Positions 24,172 through 33,545 of a DNA stretch of 41,046 bases are shown here, piece by piece. The translations under genes and the position numbers were made by a program. The notes under the pieces were generated by a model. It was not told the origin of the DNA and did no database searches. It worked only from the letters and a program-made list of their open reading frames with translations. Source of the DNA: Pelobacter sp. UBA6812 (lineage in GTDB: Bacteria; Desulfobacterota; Desulfuromonadia; Desulfuromonadales; Syntrophotaleaceae). Numbering within the stretch: the stretch's first letter is position 1; each line of letters begins with the position of its first letter. Location of the stretch: positions 1 to 41,046 of the forward strand of contig DKEW01000061.1 in assembly GCA_002452265.1 (NCBI GenBank). The letters are read 5' to 3'.

Positions 24172-25137
24172 TCAGTCCCCGGACTGCGAGCGCAGACTGT
24201 TGAGCCGTTCGAGATTCTGTTGAGCTCGCATATAGAAAACAGGGCTGAGTTCCAGGGCTTTTCGGAAGGCTTTTTCTGACTTGTCCCAGCTTCCCTGGGT
24301 CATGTAGAGATAGCCGATATTGTTGTAAGCGGCAGGTTTTCCAAGTGTCGTTTCAAACAGTTGTAGTGCACGTAACTCTTCGTTGTTAAGAAGAAATGCT
24401 GTAGCCAGGTTGTTTTTGGTACGAATGTTGGTAGGATCGATCGACAAGGCTTTGGAAAAAAGCGGGATTGCTTCGCTATAACGCCCCTGAAGCAGGTAGT
24501 TGAATCCGAGGTTGTTATATCCTGACGGTTTATTAGGTTCCAGAGCCAGAACTTTCTGATGCAAGGGTTCCGCTTTCATAAGTTTTTCCTGACCGATACT
24601 ATCATAGGTGATAGCCAGTTCACTTATGATGATCGTATCTTCAGGATGCAAAGCGTAAAGTCTTTCCAAGAGAGACTCGGCATCTGTGTAATCCCCTTGA
24701 TTTCGTGCAATTTGGGCAAGCCCGAGTATGGCCACCCTATTTACCGGATCCTTTTCAAGGACCGTATTGAATACTTCCCTGGCTCTGGTTGCATTTCCGC
24801 GAGCCAAGAAGACCTGTCCCATTCCTGCTAGAGGCACTATCGCATCAGGTTTTTTTTGAAGCGCAGCAGAGAAATGCAATCTGGCCAACTCCAGATTGCC
24901 CTGGCCTAAATAAATGTTACCTTTCTCGGTTAATTCCTCTGGCGGTAAATCGGCGATCCTTTCACCGAGAGTGTTCTCATCCCCTTTTTCCAGAACAGTC
25001 AATTTAGCAATTTTCTGGTGGTATGGATCTGCCACCGGTGTACAGGCAGAGTTTAATAAAATCAAAAACATAGCCAGTGCACCCACGGCGCTTTTCAAAA
25101 AAAGGCTAGGGCAAGATGCAGTGATCGGTTTTTTCAA
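24172..25137 (-). CDS. tadD: TadD-like TPR lipoprotein
   Basis: 321 residues. An N-terminal signal with hydrophobic core ends at LNSAC, an atypical lipobox (Asn at -3), suggesting an outer-membrane lipoprotein. The rest is about six to seven tetratricopeptide repeats (YLGQGNLELARLHFSAAL, YNNLGFNYLLQGRYSEAIPL, YNNIGYLYMTQGSWDKSEKA and others). In Tad systems TadD supports secretin assembly or localisation. TTG start at 25137 with AGGAG about 9 bases upstream. It follows tadC after a gap of about 125 bases. Confidence 0.82.
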   Translation of the reverse strand: MKKPITASCPSLFLKSAVGALAMFLILLNSACTPVADPYHQKIAKLTVLEKGDENTLGERIADLPPEELTEKGNIYLGQGNLELARLHFSAALQKKPDAIVPLAGMGQVFLARGNATRAREVFNTVLEKDPVNRVAILGLAQIARNQGDYTDAESLLERLYALHPEDTIIISELAITYDSIGQEKLMKAEPLHQKVLALEPNKPSGYNNLGFNYLLQGRYSEAIPLFSKALSIDPTNIRTKNNLATAFLLNNEELRALQLFETTLGKPAAYNNIGYLYMTQGSWDKSEKAFRKALELSPVFYMRAQQNLERLNSLRSQSGD

Positions 25138-25261
25138 TGTGTCTCTCCTTGGACATCCAATGGCATAGGATACTGCTAACAGTCATTTTATATTCAAAAT
25201 CGTAGGCATTTCATGTCACTGCCGCGGACAATTGCCTCCGCCAACTAATCTTGCTAGGTCG

Positions 25262-26239
25262 TCATCCCATAGCAGGGAACAATACCCTTATAATTCTTAT
25301 CACACCCGGTCCGACCAGAACAACGAAGATTGCAGGGAATATAAAGAATACCAGGGGAAATATAAGTTTAACTGTCGATTTTGCCGCTTTTTCTTCAGCG
25401 ACCTGGCGACGCTTGATGCGCATCGCATCCGAGTGTACGCGCAATGCCTTGGCCAGGCTGGTGCCGAAGCGGCTGGTCTGAATAAGGATGGTCATCAGGT
25501 TGCTGACTTCGGATACCCCGGTTCGCAAGGTCATATTTTTGAAGCACTCATTACGCGGTTTGCCCGCGCGTATCTCCAGGTTCGTCAGGTGGAATTCATC
25601 ACTCAGGTCACGGCCTAAAGGTCGAATTTCCTCTCCAACCCGGCGAAAAGTCATATCCAGGCCAAGTCCGGCTTCGACGCAAACAACCATCAGGTCAAGA
25701 GCATCGGGGAGGGCACGCAGAATGCGATTTTGCCGGGCTCGAACAGCAAAACCTAAAATGGTGTCCGGAAGACCGAACCCAATGATGACCAGCAGCAGGC
25801 ATAACAATACAAACTGCAGGGAGAACGTGAAGAAAAAGCGTGATATCAGATAAGAAAGAGGTAGTAATACCCCTAAGAGAACCTTGGCGCCAATAAAGTT
25901 GTAGTAGGCTGTATTCGACCGCCACCCGGCTTGAATGAGGCGCAACCGGATGGACTTGTTCATTGCTCCTGGTTTGCTGGCAACAATATTGTCAATCGGT
26001 TTTGCAAACCGGGTTACAAAACTATTTTCACTCCCTTCAAGGAGCTTAGGTTTACGCTGAACGGTGGGTTTGGCGTTGGGCAGCAGTTTTTCCAGGCGTT
26101 GCTCTTCTCTTGATTTGCGAGTAAGCAGGAGGTAAATCGCCAAAACCACAAAGGCAACGGTTAAAAATGTCAGGATGAGTACAGCCCAATATCCGGCATT
26201 ATCAAGAAGCCTGTAATAAATATTCAAAACATTATTCAT
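25262..26239 (-). CDS. tadC: Tad pilus inner-membrane platform protein TadC
   Basis: 325 residues with the type II secretion F (T2SF) domain in the C-terminal half: ALPDALDLMVVCVEAGLG, LGRDLSDEF, NLMTILIQTSRFGTSLAKALR and a final pair of membrane segments. An N-terminal membrane segment and a cytosolic linker precede it. It works with TadB as the platform on which the TadA ATPase acts. GGAGG lies about 6 bases before the ATG; 11 bases separate it from tadB. Confidence 0.92.
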   Translation of the reverse strand: MNNVLNIYYRLLDNAGYWAVLILTFLTVAFVVLAIYLLLTRKSREEQRLEKLLPNAKPTVQRKPKLLEGSENSFVTRFAKPIDNIVASKPGAMNKSIRLRLIQAGWRSNTAYYNFIGAKVLLGVLLPLSYLISRFFFTFSLQFVLLCLLLVIIGFGLPDTILGFAVRARQNRILRALPDALDLMVVCVEAGLGLDMTFRRVGEEIRPLGRDLSDEFHLTNLEIRAGKPRNECFKNMTLRTGVSEVSNLMTILIQTSRFGTSLAKALRVHSDAMRIKRRQVAEEKAAKSTVKLIFPLVFFIFPAIFVVLVGPGVIRIIRVLFPAMG

Positions 26240-26250
26240 AAAGCGCCTCC

Positions 26251-27228
26251 TTACAGCTCGATGGTAACGATCTTTTTAATGATGAAGGCACCTAAAATCT
26301 GGAGCACGATGGCTCCTGCCAGCATATATTGACCTATTTGATCCGACCATAAAAGAGATAGGTAACTATGGTTTATGAAGAATATGTATGCGAATAAGGC
26401 AATGGGCAGCCCAATAAGAACCATGGCAGATAGACGCCCCTCGGCGGTCAGCGCCTTAACCTGGCGCTTGAACTGGATGCGTTCCCGGATAAGGCGACTG
26501 ATATTATCGAGGATTTCGGCTACATTACCGCCCGTCTCACGTTGAATAATGACCGAGATGGCAAAAAAGCGGAGGTCAGTACTGGGAACACGTTCGCAAA
26601 GATTTTCAAAGGCTTCCTCAAATGTCAATCCCAGGTTGATTTCATCGACTGCCGCACCAAATTCCACACTTATGGGAGGTTCCATTTCACTGGAAACCAT
26701 CTCCAGACCAGAGGTCATGGCATGGCCGGAGCGAAGAGCCCGCGCCAAAAGATCCAGTGCCTCGGGGAGTTGATCCTGAAACTTGCTGATATAGGCTTTT
26801 TCGGCAAGTTTTAGATAGCCAAAGGGCAGGCAAGACACGAGTATGGCGAGAATAATTGTCAGTAAAAGGAAAGGTGAAAACTTTAGCCCCAGTAACAGGG
26901 CGATCAGTCCTAACGATAGACTCAATAGAATGAAAACGCTGGCATTAAACGGCAGGTTCGACTTAACCAACATTCGATCCAGAATGCTTACGCGGGGCAT
27001 TTTCAAGGCTAACTTTTGCATTCCTCCCGCGTCGCGCAAGACTTTGTCACGATAATTGAGCAACTTGTCTCGTCCGTGCTTGCCGCCTGCAGAGATGTAC
27101 AATAAGCGTTTTTTGATCGCTTTTTTTTCGACAAAACGACTTTCTGTCCATGCCATGACTAGTAATGCGACTAGTGAGGCGGCGAACAGGAAGACTGTGA
27201 TCATTATGAGTGTGTCAAGAAGATCCAT
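26251..27228 (-). CDS. tadB: Tad pilus inner-membrane platform protein TadB
   Basis: 325 residues, T2SF domain with QLPEALDLLARALRSGHAM, LTFEEAFENLCERVPSTDLRFF, and the family-typical IIQRETGGNVAEILDNIS, followed by two C-terminal membrane segments. Membrane segments also lie near residues 10-30 and 95-135. It is paralogous to TadC. AAGGAGG precedes the ATG; 9 bases separate it from the tadA stop. Confidence 0.93.
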   Translation of the reverse strand: MDLLDTLIMITVFLFAASLVALLVMAWTESRFVEKKAIKKRLLYISAGGKHGRDKLLNYRDKVLRDAGGMQKLALKMPRVSILDRMLVKSNLPFNASVFILLSLSLGLIALLLGLKFSPFLLLTIILAILVSCLPFGYLKLAEKAYISKFQDQLPEALDLLARALRSGHAMTSGLEMVSSEMEPPISVEFGAAVDEINLGLTFEEAFENLCERVPSTDLRFFAISVIIQRETGGNVAEILDNISRLIRERIQFKRQVKALTAEGRLSAMVLIGLPIALFAYIFFINHSYLSLLWSDQIGQYMLAGAIVLQILGAFIIKKIVTIEL

Positions 27229-27237
27229 GCTGCCTCC

Positions 27238-28593
27238 TTATTCAAAATATTTATGGGCAAAAAACAGATCTTCAGCGATTTCGATGCCGGCAATCTCCAA
27301 CTTATCTGCAAATTTGGGACGAATGCCCGTAGCATGGAATCGCCCTACTACCTTGCCATTTGAATCTATCCCCTGGCGTTCGAAAACAAAGATGTCTTGC
27401 AGGGTAATAATCTCACCTTCCATGCCAACCACTTCGGCAATGGATGTTACCTTTCGAGTTCCGTCTGCCAGACGCGATACCTGTACGATCATATCGATAG
27501 CCGATGAGATCATGAAGCGCATGGCATGCTCAGGCAGATTAACGCCGGTCATAAGGATCATCGACTCCAGCCGTGTGAGAGAGTCCCGGGGGGAGTTGGA
27601 GTGAATAGTGGTCAACGAACCTTCATGACCCGTATTCATGGCTTGAAGCATGTCAAAGGCTTCCGACCCGCGGACCTCGCCGACGATGATTCGATCTGGG
27701 CGCATACGAAGACTGTTGCGAACCAGATCACGCTGAGTCACCATGCCTGAACCTTCAATGCTGGCCGGACGCGTCTCCAGTCGCACCACATGCTCCTGTT
27801 GCATCTGTAATTCGGCGGAATCTTCGATGGTGATAATCCGCTCATTGCCGGGTATATAGCCCGACATGATATTCAGAAGGGTTGTTTTCCCCGCGCCGGT
27901 ACCACCGGAAATCATGATGTTCAGCTTTGCCTTGACGCTGCCTGCAAGCAGGGTGGCGATGTCGGGTGTGAGGGTTTTGAAGTTGACCAGATCGTCCATT
28001 TTAAGCGGATTAACGGAGAATCGCCGGATAGACAGAATCGGGCCGTCAAGAGCAAGGGGAGGGATGATGGCATTGACACGGGAACCGTCTGCAAGTCGGG
28101 CATCGACCATGGGCGATGACTCATCGATACGCCGCCCGACCCTTGATATAATACGGTCGATAATATTCATCAAGTGGGCGTTATCGATGAATCGGGCTTG
28201 GGTCTTTTCCAGCAAACCCCGACGTTCCACATAAATGTCTTTGTACGTATTGCACAGAATATCGGAAACAGTAGGGTCCTTGAAAAATGGCTCGATAGGC
28301 CCAAGGCCGGTCAATTCATCGAGTATTTCGAGGATCAGGGCATTGTGCTCCTCTTCATTTAAAAGAAGCTGTTCTTCCCGCAGGAAATAGTCGACGATCT
28401 TCCCTATTTCTCCCTTGACTTCTGTTTGATCCAGATCATCCAGAGCTGCTAGATTGGCCTCTTCAACGAACCGGTTATGAATTTTGTGTTTGATTTCATA
28501 AAAGAAGGTATCACGCTCACCATTTGGGCGGTGAGTGTCCTCGGTGGCTGGCGAAACGGGCTTGCCCGATGAAAACATATCTTTTATGGCCAC
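27238..28593 (-). CDS. tadA: Tad/Flp pilus assembly ATPase TadA (CpaF family)
   Basis: Hexameric secretion ATPase powering Flp pilus polymerisation (and possibly retraction). 451 residues: an N-terminal helical domain with GLGPIEPFFKDPTVSDI, then the Walker A MISGGTGAGKTTLLN (about 225-240), the Asp box EDSAELQM, Walker B RPDRIIVGEVRG, and the His box GHEGSLTTIHSNS. GTG start at 28593 with AGGAGG 5-6 bases upstream. The gene lies between tadZ and tadB as in most tad loci. Confidence 0.96.
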   Translation of the reverse strand: MAIKDMFSSGKPVSPATEDTHRPNGERDTFFYEIKHKIHNRFVEEANLAALDDLDQTEVKGEIGKIVDYFLREEQLLLNEEEHNALILEILDELTGLGPIEPFFKDPTVSDILCNTYKDIYVERRGLLEKTQARFIDNAHLMNIIDRIISRVGRRIDESSPMVDARLADGSRVNAIIPPLALDGPILSIRRFSVNPLKMDDLVNFKTLTPDIATLLAGSVKAKLNIMISGGTGAGKTTLLNIMSGYIPGNERIITIEDSAELQMQQEHVVRLETRPASIEGSGMVTQRDLVRNSLRMRPDRIIVGEVRGSEAFDMLQAMNTGHEGSLTTIHSNSPRDSLTRLESMILMTGVNLPEHAMRFMISSAIDMIVQVSRLADGTRKVTSIAEVVGMEGEIITLQDIFVFERQGIDSNGKVVGRFHATGIRPKFADKLEIAGIEIAEDLFFAHKYFE

Positions 28594-28642
28594 ATCGTCC
28601 TCCTATATCATGTTATTCGCTTCAGGCTGGTATTTTTCCCAG

Positions 28643-29821
28643 TTAAATGGCTTTACCAAAGGTGCCCCTTATCCCCCTGAATCCCTGTGAACTATCGGGT
28701 GATTTCATTTTTTCGACAAATTGGGTGATGTTTTTAGCCAGCGGCAGGCCCGAATTCCCAATAAGGAGGGGTTCCCCTTTATTGATTGATGAAACAACAC
28801 CTTTGAAATCATTGGGAACCAACCAATAAGCCTTTTTATCGAGATTCTTTTCGACATCATCAAGACTCAGAGCACCACCCTTGATGACCCGATTGACAAC
28901 CACTTCAATATGTATTGGATCGATGCCGATTTTTTGCATCAGTTTGATTAATCGCGAGCAGTTACGGATTGCAGGTACCGACATGTCCGTAACCAAAAAT
29001 ATAGTCTCTGAGGCATTGAAAATTTCGATGTTACATTCATTGATCGACATGGATGTGCAATCGACGATAACCTGATCATATATTTTTCGTGCAAGGTCCA
29101 GTACATGCGAGACATGCGTTCCCTTGATGGATTCGCAATCTTCAGGGTTGTTGGGGGCCGCCATAAATTCAAGACCAGAAGAATGCTTGGTCATGGCTGC
29201 CAGTAAAAAAGAACTGTCGAGACGATGATAATTTCGAACCACGTCACTCATCGTTGTCTGCGGATAAAGGTCTAAAAGGACTGTAGCATCGCCGGACTGA
29301 AAACTCATGTCGAACAGGGCAACTCGCGACTGTTTATGTTTGGCGAGGGCACAAGCGCTGTTTACTGCGAGCACGGTCGAACCGAGGCCGCCTTTGGCGC
29401 TTATGAAACTGTATATGGTGCCTCGGGAAATCTGCCCCGCAGTAGCAAGGTTTGTGCGTACGTCTTCGACAGCGTTTTTGAATATTTTATCGTTGATCGG
29501 AGTAACCAGGTATTCGGAGACCCCGGCTTTCATAACTTCAACGATATGTTGCGGAAATTGATTGCCCGATACGACAAACACCGCAGCATGGGGAAAATTC
29601 TGTCGAATCGGCTTGAGTCGATGAAAAATAGAAGGTCCGTCAGTCGGATCATCGAGGATAATGATATCCGGTGCCCCCTTAACGGCAAGAGGGCCTTTTT
29701 CTCCAGCCGAATCGAACCACTGGGTCATTTCCAGGTGAGGAATTTCCTGAAGTTTCTCCTGGAGCATGTGGACAAGGCGACTGTCCGCTATTTCAATGGC
29801 TACGAGAAGTTTACGTGGCAT
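28643..29821 (-). CDS. tadZ: Tad pilus localisation protein TadZ/CpaE
   Basis: 392 residues. An N-terminal atypical receiver-like domain (to about residue 125; ILDDPTDGPSIFHRL, ending GVSEYLVTPI) is followed by a MinD/ParA-like ATPase domain. The deviant Walker A reads SAKGGLGSTVLAVN: the signature first Lys is kept, but the usual second Lys (GKT) is Ser, as in many CpaE/TadZ proteins. The switch region reads VALFDMSFQSGDATVLLDL. TadZ marks the assembly site, often polar. It lies 42 bases after the tadG-like gene. Confidence 0.9.
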   Translation of the reverse strand: MPRKLLVAIEIADSRLVHMLQEKLQEIPHLEMTQWFDSAGEKGPLAVKGAPDIIILDDPTDGPSIFHRLKPIRQNFPHAAVFVVSGNQFPQHIVEVMKAGVSEYLVTPINDKIFKNAVEDVRTNLATAGQISRGTIYSFISAKGGLGSTVLAVNSACALAKHKQSRVALFDMSFQSGDATVLLDLYPQTTMSDVVRNYHRLDSSFLLAAMTKHSSGLEFMAAPNNPEDCESIKGTHVSHVLDLARKIYDQVIVDCTSMSINECNIEIFNASETIFLVTDMSVPAIRNCSRLIKLMQKIGIDPIHIEVVVNRVIKGGALSLDDVEKNLDKKAYWLVPNDFKGVVSSINKGEPLLIGNSGLPLAKNITQFVEKMKSPDSSQGFRGIRGTFGKAI

Positions 29822-29863
29822 GAAGCACCTTTAAGTTGATGATGCAAGATTTTACGAACATTC

Positions 29864-31132
29864 CTAGTCTACCAACACCGGTATTTCTGCCAGCACACCA
29901 AAGTTTGGTCCGCCGGTTACACCGGTAGGAGTAATTTTTTCGCAAGTAGGCAGGAAGTAGATGTTTTTTTTCTGATACATTTCCTCATAATCTGCATCTG
30001 ACTGAGGGGGTCCATTAACGTTTGCCAGGTTGAAATGATCTACGAAGCTTTTCCAACAATCAAATCCTGGTGTGCTCGCGGGGCATGTCCAATCTTCCAT
30101 TTCTCTTGGGACTTTGTCATATTTTTTTTCATCATTGTCACGCATAATCCAGACAATATTGACATTTACCGCGCCTACCAGTTTTGAACAATTACTCACG
30201 TTATTGCTGGGACATTCAATGACTGGTAGAGTCATGTTCCAGAGACTGGTCTTGTTAGTCGCTGCTTCCCAGCAATCGGCGAGTTTCTTGAAAACCACAT
30301 CTTGAACACCTCCCACAGCACCCATACCTGCACCGAATTGTAATGGCCCAGGGTTGCCATCACCGCAGACCAGAGCTTTCATTTCGTTGGCGTCGGCCGT
30401 GTCGCATGGCTGGGAAAAGTTGGTCCAGCCGCCGGTATTGGCAGTATTGAGGTTTGACCCGCTGTTGAGCATTCTGCCCATGTTACAACTGTAATCACCA
30501 TCCTCATCAAGGATCGATTCTTCGCATATGGCAATGGGTTGGTCAGCTTCTCCAGGATTGATGGAGCCTGCGAAACCACGGTAAGCTATGGCTTCAGCAG
30601 TGATACCAAAATTTTCAAAACCGAAAATCTGGGCGAAGTAGGAGGCTGCCGGCTTATCTTGCCGTCTTACTATTACTTTTACCGCGTTGATGAAGCCACC
30701 ATTGATATTGGGGTCGGGGTCATCCAGTTCCTCCTGCGTGTAGCTTCCGATATCGATGGCCGCCAAGGAACTGTTCGGTGTGAACTGCCTGGTGGCAAAA
30801 CTCCAATGTCCCCGTTGGACGTCTCCTGAATTGCCTGCGGCATTATAGATCAACTCGACGGGAACTTTTTCACTGAGATTTGCAACAGCGGTATTATAGG
30901 CTTCATCGTTAGCGCCCGGATTTACCGATTCACCATCGTCCAGGTAGAGTACCCGTGCACCGTATAAGGCCCCGGCATCTGCCGCATTTTGTAGTTCATT
31001 GCGAACGACATAGACGTGATACACATCAATGGCAAGTGCCGCTATGCCCAGAAACAGGACCGTAAGGATAGCCACCAGTACGATGACTGCTCCATTTTGG
31101 TTGTCTTTAAGAGTCCGGATAGATCGTTTCAT
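29864..31132 (-). CDS. tadG: TadG-like pilus-assembly protein
   Basis: 422 residues with the TadG-type N-terminus: short basic leader, DNQNGAVIVLVAIL, one membrane segment, then AALAIDVYHVYVVRNELQNAADAGALYGARV, the family hallmark (A-x-D followed by the QNAADAAALA-like motif). The remainder is extracytoplasmic with many cysteines (CEESILDEDGDYSC, CPSNNVSNC, CPASTPGFDC), likely disulfide-bonded. No von Willebrand MIDAS motif (DxSxS) is seen, unlike longer TadG proteins. GGGAGG precedes the ATG. A likely minor surface component or anchor of the Flp pilus. Confidence 0.85.
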   Translation of the reverse strand: MKRSIRTLKDNQNGAVIVLVAILTVLFLGIAALAIDVYHVYVVRNELQNAADAGALYGARVLYLDDGESVNPGANDEAYNTAVANLSEKVPVELIYNAAGNSGDVQRGHWSFATRQFTPNSSLAAIDIGSYTQEELDDPDPNINGGFINAVKVIVRRQDKPAASYFAQIFGFENFGITAEAIAYRGFAGSINPGEADQPIAICEESILDEDGDYSCNMGRMLNSGSNLNTANTGGWTNFSQPCDTADANEMKALVCGDGNPGPLQFGAGMGAVGGVQDVVFKKLADCWEAATNKTSLWNMTLPVIECPSNNVSNCSKLVGAVNVNIVWIMRDNDEKKYDKVPREMEDWTCPASTPGFDCWKSFVDHFNLANVNGPPQSDADYEEMYQKKNIYFLPTCEKITPTGVTGGPNFGVLAEIPVLVD

Positions 31133-31153
31133 GGATTGCCTCCCTTTTGAGTG

Positions 31154-31609
31154 TTACTCGGCTCGCATGCTGGTTTTGCCAGTAAGCTTAATAGTTTCGG
31201 GCAAACCGGCAAAGGAGGGCAAAAGAAGGAAATTATAATCATATTGCACTTTTACAAGGATATAGTCGCCCTGTGTAATCGATACGTCACCATCGGAGCT
31301 GTTCGGATCAATCGTGAGGTTGTCGGTACCGAAAGTTACCAGTCTCAGGTCCGTGTTGGCAGGATAGTCAGTGTAAAGGTATTGATTGACAGCATCCTCT
31401 ACCGCGGTACCTGAATAAATACGGTTATCGTCGCTATCGGTTTGGAAAACAATCGCTCTGCGTGCACCTTCCCGGCTTGCATTTGTAAGAATTGCCTGGT
31501 TGTAAAAAATAAATCCGAACTCGACAATGCCGAAAATAATCAGGAGCAGCAGGGGGAGGATGACAGCGAATTCAACAACTGCCGCTCCTTTCTGGGATTG
31601 CAATTTCAT
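31154..31609 (-). CDS. tadE: TadE-like pseudopilin
   Basis: 151 residues from ATG 31609, which has AAGGAG 7 bases upstream; the longer frame to 31708 overlaps the intergenic region and the upstream lipoprotein gene end. The N-terminus is QKGAAVVEFAVILPLLLL: prepilin-type cleavage after Gly8 with Glu at +5, then a hydrophobic segment and the TadE hallmark AILTNASREGARRAIV. It is probably processed by the TadV peptidase of this operon. It lies 21 bases before the tadG-like gene. Confidence 0.9.
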   Translation of the reverse strand: MKLQSQKGAAVVEFAVILPLLLLIIFGIVEFGFIFYNQAILTNASREGARRAIVFQTDSDDNRIYSGTAVEDAVNQYLYTDYPANTDLRLVTFGTDNLTIDPNSSDGDVSITQGDYILVKVQYDYNFLLLPSFAGLPETIKLTGKTSMRAE

Positions 31610-31700
31610 AAGGCCACTCCTTTGCAAAAAGATTCTTTTGGTCGTAGAACATTGTGTAGAAGGCTGCGACACCAAAAGGCATCGCAGCCTAATGGTTGCG

Positions 31701-31970
31701 TCAATCATTCAATCCGAAATTAATGATATTGACCTTTTCCGGTTTCTCGGCAAATGTTTTGTTGTAGACCTTCATGACTTCTTCAGCCGTGATACCTTCC
31801 AGGTTTTCAGGCGTTTTTGCAGCATATCGATAATCGGGATAAGCGACCTGCTGGTCCCAGGCTGCCTGGCTCTGTTGGCCGAAATCACGATCGACATAAT
31901 AGGCTTCCTGCATTGAGGCACATCCGGTCAGCAGGAGGACTGTCGCGATAGTAAAGCTCAGTTTTTTCAT
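31701..31970 (-). CDS. Small lipoprotein inside the tad operon
   Basis: 89 residues: signal peptide with a standard lipobox LLTGCAS (Cys17), so a lipoprotein of about 73 residues. The mature part is polar with a Tyr-rich stretch (EAYYVDRD, PDYRYAAKTPENLEG) and a helical end; no domain recognised. It sits directly between the secretin gene and tadE, where some systems keep a pilotin or secretin accessory. GGGGG lies about 9 bases before the ATG. Function unknown; an outer-membrane accessory to CpaC is the natural hypothesis. Confidence 0.78.
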   Translation of the reverse strand: MKKLSFTIATVLLLTGCASMQEAYYVDRDFGQQSQAAWDQQVAYPDYRYAAKTPENLEGITAEEVMKVYNKTFAEKPEKVNIINFGLND

Positions 31971-31991
31971 TGTTGTGACCCCCTTTGCTAA

Positions 31992-33518
31992 TTATTGTGC
32001 CGTCATCGGCTCGTGGCCAAACTCACCTTCGAGACCGCCTGATGTTTCTGTGGCCTGGGATGGAGAAGTGAAACTGTGACGACTCATGCTTGATGGGTCA
32101 TCCGGGAACCGGCGACCTTCGAGACGACCTTCCAGGTAAAATTCCAGGCTGTTCGGCACTTGCATATATTCACCGGGGAAGGTTATGGAACCTTCCTTGA
32201 CCGGTTTCACCAAGTGCGGTGTGACTGCGATGAGCAGGTCGGTTTTATCCTGGGAATAACTGGTACTGCGGAACAGGGCACCAATAATGGGCAGGTCACC
32301 GAGTCCGGGTATTTTGCTGACAGTTTCACGCAGGTTGTCTTGCAACAGACCGGCAAGGGCCAGGGTCTGCCCGTCACGCAGTTGAACTGTGGTTTCCAGT
32401 TTGCGGGTCGTCAAATTGGGTACGATCAGGTTTTCGCTGGCGATGGCTGAGGGTATGGTGCTGGTCGAGGCTATGTCGCTGACGCTGGGAGCAACACGCA
32501 AGCTGATCTTGCCATCACTCATAACAACCGGCGTAAAGCGTAAAGCTACACCGAACTCGCGAAACTCAATAGTGATGCCGTCTTCATTGGGGACGGGTAT
32601 GGGGAATTCCCCGCCGGCCAGAAAGCTGGCTTCCTGCCCACTCAGGGTTACAAGTCTCGGTTCGGCCAGAATGCGAGCCAGTCCTTCATCTTCCAAAAAG
32701 CGCAGAGCGGAGGTGAAGTCGCCCAATTGCAGGAAAATGTTCGCGGGGTTGGCGGTGGAAAAATTGGCGAAGTTCAACAGTACGCTGCCAAGTGTGCCGG
32801 AAAACTCCCCACTAGAAAGATCCCCTGAGATTCCACCAGTCCCGGCAATAACTCCGGAATTGTCTCCCAAGCCGGTAAACCCAAGCGCTGCCTGCCAGCC
32901 TCGTCCAGAGGAGCGGGTGACTTCAGCGAATTTCACCTCCAGCATGACTTGCTGAATACCGCCTACGGTTAACAGGTTGGTGATGCCGGTCCCTGATTCA
33001 CCGGTACCTGTGCCACCGGTCGAGGCCTCAGCTTTTTTGGGCAGGAACGTTTCCGTCAGGCGGACAACCTGTTCAACGACCTCTGGGCCGGATACCGTAC
33101 CGGAAAGAACAACACCCGTTTCGGAAGCATGCACCTTGATGTCCTCAAGAGGGTAAAGCTGGCTGATTTTCTGCTTAAGGGGTGTCAGATCCAGATTGAC
33201 GCTGACATCGATGATGGCTCGAACTTGTCTGGAAGCATCGTCCCACACTGTGACACGGGAAAAACCAACTTTTTTGCCCAGATTGTAGATATTTACAAGA
33301 TTGGGTCGCAACGGTCTGGCTCCAATGATGTCCCCATTAGAGATAAGAATTTTCATTCTCTGGCTTGGTTCGCGGATTTCAACCAATTCTGAACCGCCGA
33401 TATTGACATCGAGAGTCAGGTGTTCGATGTCGTCTGCAGCGGCAGGCCCTGTGAATAGAGCCGTAAATAACAGGCCCAAGAAGCATATTGCCGGAAAAAT
33501 GGCTCGGCGCATTGTCAT
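31992..33518 (-). CDS. cpaC: Tad/Flp outer-membrane secretin CpaC (RcpA)
   Basis: Outer-membrane channel for the Flp pilus. 508 residues: signal peptide ending near GPAAADD, an N-terminal pilus-secretin domain (LTLDVNIGGSELVEI, VNIYNLGKKVGFSRVTVWD), a BON-like domain (VVLSGTVSGPEVVEQVVRL), then the secretin barrel with FLAGGEFPIPVPNEDGIT and the C-terminal LALAGLLQDNLRETVSKIPGLGDLPIIGALFR signature. A low-complexity Gly/Thr/Ser linker lies near 180-195. I chose ATG 33518 because GGGAGG lies 5 bases ahead; the frame opens nine codons earlier. Confidence 0.95.
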   Translation of the reverse strand: MTMRRAIFPAICFLGLLFTALFTGPAAADDIEHLTLDVNIGGSELVEIREPSQRMKILISNGDIIGARPLRPNLVNIYNLGKKVGFSRVTVWDDASRQVRAIIDVSVNLDLTPLKQKISQLYPLEDIKVHASETGVVLSGTVSGPEVVEQVVRLTETFLPKKAEASTGGTGTGESGTGITNLLTVGGIQQVMLEVKFAEVTRSSGRGWQAALGFTGLGDNSGVIAGTGGISGDLSSGEFSGTLGSVLLNFANFSTANPANIFLQLGDFTSALRFLEDEGLARILAEPRLVTLSGQEASFLAGGEFPIPVPNEDGITIEFREFGVALRFTPVVMSDGKISLRVAPSVSDIASTSTIPSAIASENLIVPNLTTRKLETTVQLRDGQTLALAGLLQDNLRETVSKIPGLGDLPIIGALFRSTSYSQDKTDLLIAVTPHLVKPVKEGSITFPGEYMQVPNSLEFYLEGRLEGRRFPDDPSSMSRHSFTSPSQATETSGGLEGEFGHEPMTAQ

Positions 33519-33545
33519 GATGACCTCCCTTTTAATAAACCCCAT

